Assembly: GCA_032209605.1 (NCBI GenBank)
Contig: JASFXZ010000037.1
Coordinates: 4,836,001-4,900,000, forward strand
Length of the DNA stretch: 64,000 nt
Direction of reading: 5' to 3'
Origin: Mactromeris polynyma
Lineage: Eukaryota > Mollusca > Bivalvia > Venerida > Mactridae
Shown here: one piece after another, positions 15,201 through 30,520 of the stretch
How the letters are laid out: every line of letters starts with the position of its first letter
How positions within the stretch are numbered: the stretch's first letter is position 1
The notes under the pieces: generated by a model
Database searches by the model: none
What the model saw: the letters and a program-made list of their open reading frames with translations, nothing else
What the model was told of the DNA's origin: nothing
Program-made: the position numbers and the translations under genes

Positions 15201-16745
15201 TCATTCTAAGCGAGAGGAAACACACCCACTCGTCAATCAGTGTTAGAGAAATATTACTGTCTGGTTGAATGTATCTGTCATGATTCAATCCTTCTAAGTG
15301 AGAGAAAGTGTTCAAGAAATATTAGTGTCTGGTTGAATTTATCTGTCATAATTATTTCATTCTAAGTGAGAAAAAACACACCCACTCGTCAATCTGTGTT
15401 CCAGAAATATTAGTGTCTTGTTGAATGTATCTGTCATGATTCAATCATTCTCAGTGAGAGAAAACACACCCACTCGTCAATCTGTGTTCCAGAAATATTA
15501 CTGTCTGGTTGAATGTATCTGTCATAATTATTTCATTCTAAGTGAGAGAAAACACACCCACTCGTCAATATGTGTTCCAGAAATATTAGTGTCTGGTTGA
15601 ATGTATCTGTCATGATTCAATCATTCTAAGTGAGAGAAACACACCCAACCATCAATCTGTGTTACAGAAATATTACTGTCTGGTTGAATGTATCTGTCAT
15701 GATTCAATCCTTCTAAGTGAGAGAAAACACACCCACTCGTCAATATGTGTTCCAGAAATATTACTGTCTGGTTGAATGTATCTGTCATGATTAAATCATT
15801 CTAAGTGAGAGAAAACACACCCAACCATCAATCTGTGTTCCAGAAATATTAGTGTCTGGTTGAATGTATCTGTCACGATTCAATCATTCGAAGCGAGAGG
15901 AAACACACCCACTCGTCAATCAGTGTAAGAGAAATATTACTGTCTGGTTGAATGTATCTGTCATGATTCAATCCTTCTAAGTGAGAGAAAGTGTTCCTGA
16001 AATATTAGTGTCTGGTTGAATGTATCTGTCATAATTATTTCATTCTAAGTGAGAAAAAACACACCCACTCGTCAATCAGTGTTCCAGAAATATTAGTGTC
16101 TTGTTGAATGTATCTGTCATGATTCAATCATTCTAAGTGAGAGAAAACACACCCACTCGTCAATCTGTGTTCCAGAAATATTACTGTCTGGTTGAATGTA
16201 TCTGTCATAATTATTTCATTCTAAGTGAGAGAAAACACACCCACTCGTCAATATGTGTTCCAGAAATATTACTGTCTGGTTGAATGTATCTGTCATGATT
16301 CAATCATTCTAAGTGAGAGAAAACACACCCAACCATCAATCTGTGTTCCAGAAATATTACTGTCTGGTTGAATGTATCTGTCATGATTCAATCATTCTCA
16401 GTGAGAGAAAACACACCCACTCGCCAATCTGTGTTCCAGAAATATTACTGTCTGGTTGAATGTATCTGTCATAATTATTTCATTCTAAGTGAGAGAAAAC
16501 ACACCCACTCGTCAATATGTGTTCCAGAAATATTACTGTCTGGTTGAATGTATCTGTCATGATTAAATCATTCTAAGTGAGAGAAAACACACCCAACCAT
16601 CAATCTGTGTTCCAGAAATATTAGGGTCTGGTTGAATGTATCTGTCACGATTCAATCATTCTAAGCGAGAGGAAACACACCCACTCGTCAATCAGTGTTA
16701 GAGAAATATTACTGTCTGGTTGAATGTATCTGTCATGATTCAATC
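9300..16745. repeat. 3723-bp tandem duplication of satellite sequence (two copies)
   Basis: Positions 9300-13022 correspond to 13023-16745 at a constant offset of 3723. Shared private variants support a recent duplication of the whole block: ttagggtctgg at 12898 and 16621, gaaatagtggtg at 10401 and 14124, and the paired caatcgtc/tctagttg monomers. Other block-scale relations in the array are 6791-9090 with 16746-19045 (offset 9955), about 4600-5700 with about 7461-8560 (offset 2861), and 1-1130 with 22613-23742 (offset 22612). The offsets were read by marker matching, so the boundaries are good to a few tens of bases. Confidence 0.85.
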
Positions 16746-19700
16746 CTTCTAAGTGAGAGAAAGTGTTCAAGAAATATTAGTGTCTGGTTGAATTTATCTG
16801 TCATAATTATTTCATTCTAAGTGAGAAAAAACACACCCACTCGTCAATCTGTGTTCCAGAAATATTAGTGTCTTGTTGAATGTATCTGTCATGATTCAAT
16901 CATTCTCAGTGAGAGAAAACACACCCACTCGTCAATCTGTGTTCCAGAAATATTACTGTCTGGTTGAATGTATCTGTCATAATTATTTCATTCTAAGTGA
17001 GAGAAAACACACCCACTCGTCAATATGTGTTCCAGAAATATTAGTGTCTGGTTGAATGTATCTGTCATGATTCAATCATTCTAAGTGAGAGAAACACACC
17101 CAACCATCAATCTGTGTTACAGAAATATTACTGTCTGGTTGAATGTATCTGTCATGATTCAATCATTCTCAGTGAGAGAAAACACACCCACTCGTCAATC
17201 TGTGTTCCAGAAATATTACTGTCTGGTTGAATGTATCTGTCATAATTATTTCATTCTAAGTGAGAGAAAACACACCCACTCGTCATTATGTGTTCCAGAA
17301 ATATTACTGTCTGGTTGAATGTATCTGTCATGATTCAATCATTCTAAGTGAGAGAAAACACACCCAACCATCAATCTGTGTTACAGAAATATTACTGTCT
17401 GGTTGAATGTATCTGTCATGATTCAATCCTTCTAAGCGAGAGGAAACACACCCACTCGTCAATCAGTGTTACAGAAATATTAGTGTCTGGTTGAATGTAT
17501 CTGTCAGATTCAATCATTCTAAGTGAGAGAAAACACACCCAACCATCAATCTGTGTTCCAGAAATATTACTGTCTAGTTGAATGTATCTGTCATGATTCA
17601 ATCATTCTAAGCGAGAGGAAACACACCCACTCGTCAATCAGTGTTACAGAAATATTAGTGTCTGGTTGAATGTATCTGTCATGATTCAATCCTTCTAAGT
17701 GAGAGAACGTGTTCCAAAAATATTAGTGTCCGGTTGAATGTATCTGTCATAATTATTTCATTCTAAGTGAGAAAAAACACACCCACTCGTCAAACTGTGT
17801 TCCAGAAATATTAGTGTCTTGTTGAATGTATCTGTCATGATTCAATCATTCTAAGTGAGAGAAAACACACCCACTCGTCAATCTGTGTTCCAGAAATATT
17901 ACTGTCTGGTTGAATGTATCTGTCATAATTATTTCATTCTAAGTGAGAGAAAACACACCCACTCGTCAATCTGTGTTCCAGAAATATTAGTGTCTGGTTG
18001 AATGTATCTGTCAGATTCAATCATTCTAAGTGAGAGAAAACACACCCACTCGTCAATCTGTGTTCCAGAAATATTAGTGTCTGGTTGAATGTATCTGTCA
18101 TGATTCAATCATTCTAAGTGAGAGAAAACACACCCAACCATCAATCTGTGTTCCAGAAATATTACTGTCTGGTTGAATGTATCTGTCATGATTCAATCAT
18201 TCTAAGCGAGAGTAAACACAACCAACCGTCAATCTGTGTTACAGAAATATTAGTGTCTGGTTGAATGTATCTGTCATGATTCAATCATTCTAAGTGAGAG
18301 AAAACACACCCAACCATCAATCTGTGTTCCAGAAATATTACTGTCTGGTTGAATGTATATGTCATGATTCAATCATTCTAAGTAAGAGAAAACACACACA
18401 ACCATCAATCTGTGTTCCAGAAATATTAGTGTCTGGTGGAATGTATCTGTCATGATTCAATCATTCTAAGTGAGAGGAAACACACCCACTCGTCAATCAG
18501 TGTTACAGAAATATTACTGTCTGGTTGAATGTATCTGTCATGATTCAATCAATCTAAGCGAGAGAAAACACACCCACTCGTCAAACTGTGTTCCAGAAAT
18601 ATTACTGTCTGGTTGAATGTATCTGTCATGATTCAATCATTCTAAGTGAGAGGAAACACATCCACTCGTCAATATGTGTTCCAGAAATATTACTGTCTGG
18701 TTGAATGTATCTGTCATGATTCAATCATTCTAAGTAAGAGAAAACACACCCAACCATCAATCTGTGTTCCAGAAATATTAGTGTCTGGTTGAATGTATCT
18801 GTCACGATTCAATCATTCGAAGCGAGAGGAAACACACCCACTCGTCAATCAGTGTTAGAGAAATATTACTGTCTGGTTGAATGTATCTGTCATGATTCAA
18901 TCCTTCTAAGTGAGAGAAAACACACCCAACCGTCAATCTGTGTTCCAGAAATATTACTGTCTGGTTGAATGTATCTGTCATGATTCAATCATTCTAAGTG
19001 AGAGAAAACACACCCAACCATCAATCTGTGTTCCAGAAATATTACTGTCTGGTTGAATGTATCTGTCATAATTATTTCATTCTAAGTGAGAGAAAACACA
19101 CCCACTCGTCAATATGTGTTCCAGAAATATTACTGTCTGGTTGAATGTATCTGTCATGATTCAATCATTCTAAGTGAGAGAAAACACACCCAACCATCAA
19201 TCTGTGTTCCAGAAATATTACTGTCTGGTTGAATGTATCTGTCATGATTCAATCATTCTCAGTGAGAGAAAACACACCCACTCGCCAATCTGTGTTCCAG
19301 AAATATTACTGTCTGGTTGAATGTATCTGTCATAATTATTTCATTCTAAGTGAGAGAAAACACACCCACTCGTCAATATGTGTTCCAGAAATATTACTGT
19401 CTGGTTGAATGTATCTGTCATGATTAAATCATTCTAAGTGAGAGAAAACACACCCAACCATCAATCTGTGTTCCAGAAATATTAGTGTCTGGTTGAATGT
19501 ATCTGTCACGATTCAATCATTCTAAGCGAGAGGAAACACACCCACTCGTCAATCAGTGTTAGAGAAATATTACTGTCTGGTTGAATGTATCTGTCATGAT
19601 TCAATCCTTCTAAGTGAGAGAAAGTGTTCAAGAAATATTAGTGTCTGGTTGAATGTATCTGTCATAATTATTTCATTCTAAGTGAGAGAAAACACACCCA

Positions 19701-22700
19701 CTCGTCAATATGTGTTCCAGAAATATTAGTGTCTGGTTGAATGTATCTGTCATGATTCAATCATTCTAAGTGAGAGAAACACACCCAACCATCAATCTGT
19801 GTTACAGAAATATTACTGTCTGGTTGAATGTATCTGTCATGATTCAATCATTCTCAGTGAGAGAAAACACACCCACTCGTCAATCTGTGTTCCAGAAATA
19901 TTACTGTCTGGTTGAATGTATCTGTCATAATTATTTCATTCTAAGTGAGAGAAAACACACCCACTCGTCAATATGTGTTCCAGAAATATTACTGTCTGGT
20001 TGAATGTATCTGTCATGATTCAATCATTCTAAGTGAGAGAAAACACACCCAACCATCAATCTGTGTTACAGAAATATTACTGTCTGGTTGAATGTATCTG
20101 TCATGATTCAATCCTTCTAAGCGAGAGGAAACACACCCACTCGTCAATCAGTGTTACAGAAATATTAGTGTCTGGTTGAATGTATCTGTCAGATTCAATC
20201 ATTCTAAGTGAGAGAAAACACACCCAACCATCAATCTGTGTTCCAGAAATATTACTGTCTAGTTGAATGTATCTGTCATGATTCAATCATTCTAAGCGAG
20301 AGGAAACACACCCACTCGTCAATCAGTGTTACAGAAATATTAGTGTCTGGTTGAATGTATCTGTCATGATTCAATCCTTCTAAGTGAGAGAACGTGTTCC
20401 AGAAATATTAGTGTCCGGTTGAATGTATCTGTCATAATTATTTCATTCTAAGTGAGAAAAAACACACCCACTCGTCAATCTGTGTTCCAGAAATATTAGT
20501 GTCTTGTTGAATGTATCTGTCATGATTCAATCATTCTAAGTGAGAGAAAACACACCCACTCGTCAATCTGTGTTCCAGAAATATTACTGTCTGGTTGAAT
20601 GTATCTGTCATAATTATTTCATTCTAAGTGAGAGAAAACACACCCACTCGTCAATCTGTGTTCCAGAAATATTAGTGTCTGGTTGAATGTATCTGTCAGA
20701 TTCAATCATTCTAAGTGAGAGAAAACACACCCACTCGTCAATCTGTGTTCCAGAAATATTAGTGTCTGGCTGAATGTATCTGTCATGATTCAATCATTCT
20801 AAGTGAGAGAAAACACACCCAACCATCAATCTGTGTTCCAGAAATATTACTGTCTGGTTGAATGTATCTGTCATGATTCAATCATTCTAAGCGAGAGTAA
20901 ACACACCCAACCGTCAATCTGTGTTACAGAAATATTAGTGTCTGGTTGAATGTATCTGTCATGATTCAATCATTCTAAGTGAGAGAAAACACACCCAACC
21001 ATCAATCTGTGTTCCAGAAATATTACTGTCTGGTTGAATGTATATGTCATGATTCAATCATTCTAAGTAAGAGAAAACACACACAACCATCAATCTGTGT
21101 TCCAGAAATATTAGTGTCTGGTGGAATGTATCTGTCATGATTCAATCATTCTAAGTGAGAGGAAACACACCCACTCGTCAATCAGTGTTACAGAAATATT
21201 ACTGTCTGGTTGAATGTATCTGTCATGATTCAATCAATCTAAGCGAGAGAAAACACACCCACTCGTCAAACTGTGTTCCAGAAATATTACTGTCTGGTTG
21301 AATGTATCTGTCATGATTCAATCATTCTAAGTGAGAGGAAACACATCCACTCGTCAATATGTGTTCCAGAAATATTACTGTCTGGTTGAATGTATCTGTC
21401 ATGATTCAATCATTCTAAGTAAGAGAAAACACACCCAACCATCAATCTGTGTTCCAGAAATATTAGTGTCTGGTTGAATGTATCTGTCACGATTCAATCA
21501 TTCGAAGCGAGAGGAAACACACCCACTCGTCAATCAGTGTTAGAGAAATATTACTGTCTGGTTGAATGTATCTGTCATGATTCAATCCTTCTTAGTGAGA
21601 GAAAACACACCCAACCGTCAATCTGTGTTCCTGAAATATTACTGTCTGGTTGAATGTATCTGTCATGATTCAATCATTCTAAGTGAGAGAAAACACACCC
21701 AACCATCAATCTGTGTTCCAGAAATATTAGTGTCTGGTTGAATGTATCTGTCATGATTCAATCATTCTAAGCGAGAGAAAACACACCCAACCGTCAATCT
21801 GTGTTCCTGAAATATTAGTGTCTGGTTGAATGTATCTGTCATAATTCAATCATTCTAAGTGAGAAAAAACACACCCACTCGTCAATCAGTGTTCCAGAAA
21901 TATTAGTGTCTTGTTGAATGTATCTGTCATGATTCAATCATTCTAAGTGAGAGAAAACACACCCACTCGTCAATCTGTGTTCCAGAAATATTACTGTCTG
22001 GTTGAATGTATCTGTCATGATTCAATCATTCTAAGTGAGAGAAAACACACCCAATCGTCAATCTGTGTTACAGAAATATTACTGTCTAGTTGAATGTATC
22101 TGTCATGATTCAATCATTCTAAGTGAGAGAAAACACACCCAACCATCAATCTGTGTTCCAGAAATATTAGTGTCTGGTTGAATGTATCTGTCATGATTCA
22201 ATCATTCTAAGCGAGAGAAAACACACCCAACCGTCAATCTGTGTTCCAGAAATATTACTGTCTGGTTGAATGTATCTGTCATGATTCAATCATTCTAAGT
22301 GAGAGAAAACACACCCAACCGTCAATCTGTGTTCCAGAAATATTACTGTCTGGTTGAATGTATCTGTCATGATTCAATCATTCTAAGTGAGAGAAAACAC
22401 ACCCAACCGTCAATCTGTGTTCCAGAAATATTACTGTCTGGTTGAATGTATCTGTCATGATTCAATCATTCTAAGTGAGAGAAAACACACCCACTCGTCA
22501 ATCTGTGTTCCAGAAATATTAGTGTCTGGTTGAATGTATCTGTCATGATTCAATCATTCTAAGCGAGAGAAAACACACCCAACCGTCAATCTGTGTTCCA
22601 GAAATATTAGTGTCTGGTTGAATGTATCTGTCATGATTCAATCATTCTAAGTGAGAGAAAACACACCCAACCGTCAATCTGTGTTACAGAAACATTAGTG

Positions 22701-25700
22701 TCTGGTTGAATGTATCTGTCATGATTCAATCATTCTAAGTGAGAGAAAACACACCCACTCGTCAATCTGTTTTCCAGAAATATTACTGTTTGGTTGAATG
22801 TATCTGTCATGATTCAATCATTCTAAGCGAGAGAAAACACACCCAACCGTCAATCTGTGTTCCAGAAATAGTGGTGTCTGGTTGAATGTATCTGTCATGA
22901 TTCAATCATTCTAAGCGAGAGAAAACACACCCACTCGTCAATCTGTGTTAAAGAAATATTAGTGTCTGGGTGAATATATCTGTCATGATTAAATCATTCT
23001 AAGTGAGAGGAAACACATCCACTCGTCAATATGTGTTCTAGAAATATTACTGTCTGGTTGAATGTATCTGTCATGATTCAGTCATTCTAAGTAAGAGAAA
23101 ACACACCCAACCATCAATCTGTGTTCCAGAAATATTAGTGTCTGGTTGAATGTATCTGTCACGATTCAATCATTCGAAGCGAGAGGAAACACACCCACTC
23201 GTCAATCAGTGTAAGAGAAATATTACTGTCTGGTTGAATGTATCTGTCATGATTCAATCCTTCTAAGTGAGAGAAAGTGTTCCTGAAATATTAGTGTCTG
23301 GTTGAATGTATCTGTCATAATTATTTCATTCTAAGTGAGAAAAAACACACCCACTCGTCAATCAGTGTTCCAGAAATATTAGTGTCTTGTTGAATGTATC
23401 TGTCATGATTCAATCATTCTAAGTGAGAGAAAACACACCCACTCGTCAATCTGTGTTCCAGAAATATTACTGTCTGGTTGAATGTATCTGTCATGATTCA
23501 ATCATTCTAAGTGAGAGAAAACACACCCAATCGTCAATCTGTGTTACAGAAATATTACTGTCTAGTTGAATGTATCTGTCATGATTCAATCATTCTAAGT
23601 GAGAGAAAACACACCCAACCATCAATCTGTGTTCCAGAAATATTAGTGTCTGGTTGAATGTATCTGTCATGATTCAATCATTCTAAGCGAGAGAAAACAC
23701 ACCCAACCGTCAATCTGTGTTCCAGAAATATTACTGTCTGGTTGAATGTATCTGTCATGATTCAATCATTCTAAGTGAGAGAAAACACACCCAACCGTCA
23801 ATCTGTGTTCCAGAAATATTACTGTCTGGTTGAATGTATCTGTCATGATTCAATCATTCTAAGTGAGAGAAAACACACCCAACCGTCAATCTGTGTTCCA
23901 GAAATATTAGTGTCTGGTTGAATGTATCTGTCATGATTCAATCATTCTAAGTGAGAGAAAACACACCCAACCGTCAATCTGTGTTACAGAAACATTAGTG
24001 TCTGGTTGAATGTATGTGTCATGATTCAATCATTCTAAGTGAGAGAAAACACACCCACTCGTCAATCTGTTTTCCAGAAATATTACTGTTTGGTTGAATG
24101 TATCTGTCATGATTCAATCATTCTAAGCGAGAGAAAACACACCCAACCGTCAATCTGTGTTCCAGAAATATTAGTGTCTGGTTGAATGTATCTGTCATGA
24201 TTCAATCATTCTAAGCTGGAGAAAACACACCCACTCGTCAATCTGTGTTAAAGAAATATTAGTGTCTGGTTGAATATATCTGTCATGATTAAATCATTCT
24301 AAGTGAGAGAAAACACACCCAACCGTCAATCTGTGTTCCAGAAATATTAGTGTCTGGTTGAATGTATCTGTCATGATTCAATCATTCTAAGTGAGAGAAA
24401 ACACACCCAATCGTCAATCTGTGTTCCAGAAATATTAGTGTCTGGTTGAATGTATCTGTCATGATTCAATCATTCTAAGTGAGAGAAAACACACCCACTC
24501 GTCAAGCTGTGTTCCAGAAATATAACTGTCTGGTTGAATGTATCTGTCATGATGCAATCATTCTAAGCGAGAGAAAACACACCCACTCGTCAATCTGTGT
24601 TCCAGAAATATTACTGTCTGGTTGAATGTATCTGTCATGATTCATTCATTCTAAGTGAGAGAAAACACACCCACTCGTCAATATATGTTCCAGAAATATT
24701 AGTGTCTGGTTGAATTTATCTGTCATGATTCAATCATTCTAAGCGAGAGGAAACACACCCTCTCGTCAAGCTGTGTTCCAGAAATATTACTGTCTGGTTG
24801 AATGTATCTGTAATGATTCAATCATTCTAAGCGAGAGGAAACACACCCTCTCGTCAAGCTGTGTTCCAGAAACATTACTGTCTGGTTGAATGTATCTGTC
24901 ATGATTCAATCATTCTAAGTGAGAGAAAACACACCCACTCGTCAATCTGTGTTACAGAAATATTAGTGTCTGGTTGAATGTATCTGTCATGATTCAATCA
25001 TTCTAAGTGAGAGAAAACACACCCACTCGTCAATCTGTGTTCCAGAAATATTACTGTCTGGTTGAATGTATCTGTCATGATTCAATCATTCTAAGTGAGA
25101 GAAAACACACCCACTCGTCAATCTGTGTTACAGAAATATTACTGTCTAGTTGAATGTATCTGTCATGATTCAATCATTCTAAGTGAGAGAAAACACACCC
25201 AACCATCAATCTGTGTTCCAGAAATATTAGTGTCTGGTTGAATGTATCTGTCAGGATTCAATCATTCTAAGCGAGAGAAAACACACCCAACCATCAATCT
25301 GTGTTCCAGAAATATTAGTGTCTAGTTGAATGTATCTGTCATGATTCAATCATTCTAAGCGAGAGGAAACACACCCACTCGTCAATCTGTGTTAAAGAAA
25401 TATTAGTGTCTGGTTGAATGTATCTGTCATGATTCAATCATTCTAATTGAGAGAAAACACACCCAACCGTCAATCTGTGTTACAGAAACCTTAGTGTCTG
25501 GTTGAATGTATCTGTCATGATTCAATCATTCTAAGTGAGAGAAAACACACCCACTCGTCAATCTGTGTTCCAGAAATATTAGTGTCTGGTTGAATGTATC
25601 TGTCATGATTCAATCATTCTAAGCGAGAGAAAACACACCCACTCGTCAATCTGTGTTCCAGAAATATTAGTGTCTGGTTGAATGTATCTGTCATGATTCA

Positions 25701-28700
25701 ATCATTCTAAGCGAGAGAAAACACACCCAACCATCAATCTGTGTTAAAGAAATATTAGTGTCTTGTTGAATGTATCTGTCATGATTCAATCATTCTAAGC
25801 GAGATGAAAGACACCCACTCGTCAATCTGTGTTAAAGATATATTAGTGTCTGGTTGAATGTATCTGTCATGATTCAATCATTCTAAGTGAGAGAAAACAC
25901 ACCCAACCGTCAATCTGTGTTCCAGAAATATTACTGTCTGGTTGAATGTATATGTCATGATTCAATCATTCTAAGTGAGAGGCAACACACCCACTCGTCA
26001 ATATGTGTTCCAGAAATATTACTGTCTGGTTGAATGTATCTGTCATGATTCAATCATTCTAAGTGAGAGGAAACACACCACTCGTAAATATGTGTTCCAG
26101 AAATATTACTGTCTGGTTGAATGTATATGTCATAATTATTTCATTCTAAGTGAGAGAAAACACACCCACTCGTCAATCTGTGTTCCAGAAATATTAGTGT
26201 CTGGTTGAATGAATCTGTCAGATTCAATCATTCTAAGTGAGAGAAAACACACCCACTCGTCAATCTGTGTTCCAGAAATATTAGTGTGTGGTTGAATGTA
26301 TCTGTCATGATTCAATCATTCTAAGTGAGAGAAAACACACCCAACCATCAATCTGTGTTCCAGAAATATTACTGTCTGGTTGAATGTATCTGTCATGATT
26401 CAATCATTCTAAGCGAGAGTAAACACACCCAACCGTCAATCTGTGTTACAGAAATATTAGTGTCTGGTTGAATGTATCTGTCATGATTCAATCATTCTAA
26501 GTGAGAGAAAACACACCCAACCATCAATCTGTGTTCCAGAAATATTACTGTCTGGTTGAATGTATATGTCATGATTCAATCATTCTAAGTGAGAGGAAAC
26601 ACACCCACTCGTCAATCAGTGTTACAGAAATATTACTGTCTGGTTGAATGTATCTGTCATGATTCAATCAATCTAAGCGAGAGAAAACACACCCACTCGT
26701 TAAACTGTGTTCCAGAAATATTACTGTCTGGTTGAATGTATCTGTCATGATTCAATCATTCTAAGTGAGAGGAAACACATCAACTCGTCAATATGTGTTC
26801 CAGAAATATTACTGTCTGGTTGAATGTATCTGTCATGATTCAATCATTCTAAGTGAGAGAAAACACACCCAACCATCAATCTGTGTTTCAGAAATATAAG
26901 TGTCTGGTTGAATGTATCTGTCACGATTCAATCATTCTAAGCGAGAGGAAACACACCCACTCGTCAATCAGTGTTAGAGAAATATTACTGTCTGGTTGAA
27001 TGTATCTGTCATGATTCAATCATTCTAAGTGAGAGAAAGTGTTCCTGAAATATTAGTGTCTGGTTGAATGTATCTGTCATAATTATTTCATTCTAAGTGA
27101 GAAAAAACACACCCACTCGTCAATCTGTGTTCCAGAAATATTAGTGTCTTGTTGAATGTATCTGTCATGATTCAATCATTCTAAGTGAGAGAAAACACAC
27201 CCACTCGTCAATCTGTGTTCCAGAAATATTACTGTCTGGTTGAATGTATCTGTCATGATTCAATCATTCTAAGTGAGAGAAAACACACCCAATCGTCAAT
27301 CTGTGTTACAGAAATATTACTGTCTAGTTGAATGTATCTGTCATGATTCAATCATTCTAAGTGAGAGAAAACACACCCAACCATCAATCTGTGTTCCAGA
27401 AATATTAGTGTCTGGTTGAATGTATCTGTCATGATTCAATCATTCTAAGCGAGAGAAAACACACCCAACCGTCAATCTGTGTTCCAGAAATATTACTGTC
27501 TGGTTGAATGTATCTGTCATGATTCAATCATTCTAAGTGAGAGAAAACACACCCAACCGTCAATCTGTGTTCCAGAAATATTAGTGTCTGGTTGAATGTA
27601 TCTGTCATGATTCAATCATTCTAAGTGAGAGAAAACACACCCAACCGTCAATCTGTGTTCCAGAAATATTAGTGTCTGGTTGAATGTATCTGTCATGATT
27701 CAATCATTCTAAGTGAGAGAAAACACACCCACTCGTCAATCTGTGTTACAGAAACATTAGTGTCTGGTTGAATGTATCTGTCATGATTCAATCATTCTAA
27801 GTGAGAGAAAACACACCCACTCGTCAATCTGTTTTCCAGAAATATTACTGTTTGGTTGAATGTATCTGTCATGATTCAATCATTCTAAGTGAGAGAAAAC
27901 ACACCCTCTCGTCAAGCTGTGTTCCAGAAATATTACTTTCTGGTTGAATGTATCTGTCATGATTCAATCATTCTAAGTGAGAGAAAACACACCCACTCGT
28001 CAATCTGTGTTACAGAAATATTAGTGTCTGGTTGAATGTATCTGTCATGATTCAATCATTCTAAGCGAGAGAAAACACACCCACTCGTCAATCTGTGTTA
28101 CAGAAATATTAGTGTCTGGTTGAATGTATCTGTCATGATTCAATCATTCTAAGTGAGAGAAAACACACCCACTCGTCAATCTGTGTTACAGAAATATTAG
28201 TGTCTGGTTGAATGTATCTGTCATGATTCAATCATTCTAAGTGAGAGAAAACACACCCACTCGTCAATCTGTGTTACAGAAATATTAGTGTCTGGTTGAA
28301 TGTATCTGTCATGATGCAATCATTCTCAGCGAGAGAAAACACACCCACTCGTCAATCTGTGTTCCAGAAATATTAGTGTCTGGTTGAATGTATCTGTCAT
28401 GATTCAATCATTCTAAGTGAGAGAAAACACACCCACTCGTCAATCTGTGTTCCAGAAATATTACTGTCTGGTTGAATGTATCTGTCATGATTCAATCATT
28501 CTAAGTGAGAGAAAACACACCCACTCGTCAATCTGTGTTACAGAAATATTTCTGTCTAGTTGAATGTATCTGTCATGATTCAATCATTCTAAGTGAGAGA
28601 AAACACACCCAACCATCAATCTGTGTTCCAGAAATATTACTGTCTGGTTGAATGTATCTGTAATGATTCAATCATTCTAAGCGAGAGAAAACACACCCAC

Positions 28701-28969
28701 TCGTCAATCTGTGTTCCAGAAATATTAGTATCTGGTTGTATGTATCTGTCATGATTCAATCATTCTAAGTGAGAGAAAACACACCCACTCGTCAATCTGT
28801 GTTCCAGCAATATTACTGTCTGGTTGAATGTATCTGTCATGATTCAATCATTCTAATTGAGAGAAAACACACCCAACCGTCAATCTGTGTTACAGAAACC
28901 TTAGTGTCTTGTTGAATGTATCTGTCATGATTCAATCATTCTAAGTGAGAGAAAACACACCCAACCGTC

Positions 28970-30520
28970 AATCTGTGTTCCAGAAATATTACTGTCTGTT
29001 TGAATGTATATGTCATGATTCAATCATTCTAAGTGAGAGGAAACACACCCACTCGTCAATATGTGTTCCAGAAATATTAGTGTCTGGTTGAATGTATCTG
29101 TCATGATTCAATCATTCTAAGCGAGAGAAAACACACCCACTCGTCAATATGTGTTCCAGAAATATTACTGTCTGTTTGAATGTATCTGTCATGACTCAAT
29201 CATTCTAAGTGAGAGGAAACACACCCACTCGTCAATATGTGTTCCAGAAATATTACTGTCTGGTTGAATGTATCTGTCATGATTCAATCATTCTAAGTGA
29301 GAGGAAACACACCCACTCGTCAATATGTGTTCCAGAAATATTACTGTCTGGTTGAATGTATCTGTCATGATTCAATCATTCTAAGTGAGAGGAAACACAC
29401 CCACTCGTCAATATGTGTTCCAGAAATATTACTGTCTGGTTGAATGTATCTGTCATGATTCAATCATTCTAAGCGAGAGAAAACACACCCAACCATCAAT
29501 CTGTGTTCCAGAAATATTACTGTCTGGTTGAATGTATCTGTCATGATTCAATCATTCTAAGCGAGAGGAAACACACCCAACCGTCAATCTGTGTTAAAGA
29601 AATATTAGTGTCTGGTTGAATGTATCTGTCATGATTCAATCATTCTAATTGAGAGAAAACACACCCAACCGTCAATCTGTGTTACAGAAACCTTAGTGTC
29701 TGGTTGAATGTATCTGTCATGATTCAATCATTCTAAGTGAGAGAAAACACACCCACTCGTCAATCTGTGTTCCAGAAATATTAGTGTCTGGTTGAATGTA
29801 TCTGTCATGATTCAATCATTCTAAGCGAGAGAAAACACACCCACTCGTCAATCTGTGTTCCAGAAATATTACTGCCTGGTTGAATGTATCTGTCATGATT
29901 CAATCATTCTAAGCGAGAGAAAACACACCCACTCGTCAATATGTGTTCCAGAAATATTACTGTCTGTTTGAATGTATATGTCATGATTCAATCATTCTAA
30001 GTGAGAGAAAACACACCCAACCGTCAATCTGTGTTCCAGAAATATTACTGTCTGTTTGAATGTATATGTCATGATTCAATCATTCTAAGTGAGAGGAAAC
30101 ACACCCACTCGTCAATATGTGTTCCAGAAATATTAGTGTCTGGTTGAATGTATCTGTCATGATTCAATCATTCTAAGTGAGAGGAAACACACCCACTCGT
30201 CAATATGTGTTCCAGAAATATTACTGTCTGGTTGAATGTATCTGTCATGATTCAATCATTCTAAGTGAGAGGAAACACACCCACTCGTCAATATGTGTTC
30301 CAGAAATATTACTGTCTGGTTGAATGTATCTGTCATGATTCAATCATTCTAAGTGAGAGGAAACACACCCACTCGTCAATATGTGTTCCAGAAATATTAC
30401 TGTCTGGTTGAATGTATCTGTCATGATTCAATCATTCTAAGTGAGAGGAAACACACACACTCGTCAATATGTGTTCCAGAAATATTACTGTCTGGTTGAA
30501 TGTATCTGTCATGATTCAAT
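28970..30520. repeat. Homogenised 88-bp runs near the right end of the satellite
   Basis: A single monomer type (agtgagaggaaacacaccc with caatatgtg) is repeated with little change: from 29034 (four copies) and again from 30090 (five copies). The two runs are 1056 bp apart, exactly 12 monomers, and share the same lead-in with tctgtttgaatgtatatgtc near 29000 and 30055. The right end of the array thus shows simpler, locally homogenised structure than the left two thirds. Confidence 0.75.

Noticed and set aside
2075..26208. Recurring 60-77 codon open frames within the satellite (both strands)
   Set aside because: They recur once per higher-order block, begin at non-ATG codons in several cases, and are reading-frame echoes of the 88-bp unit. 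No domain or codon bias.
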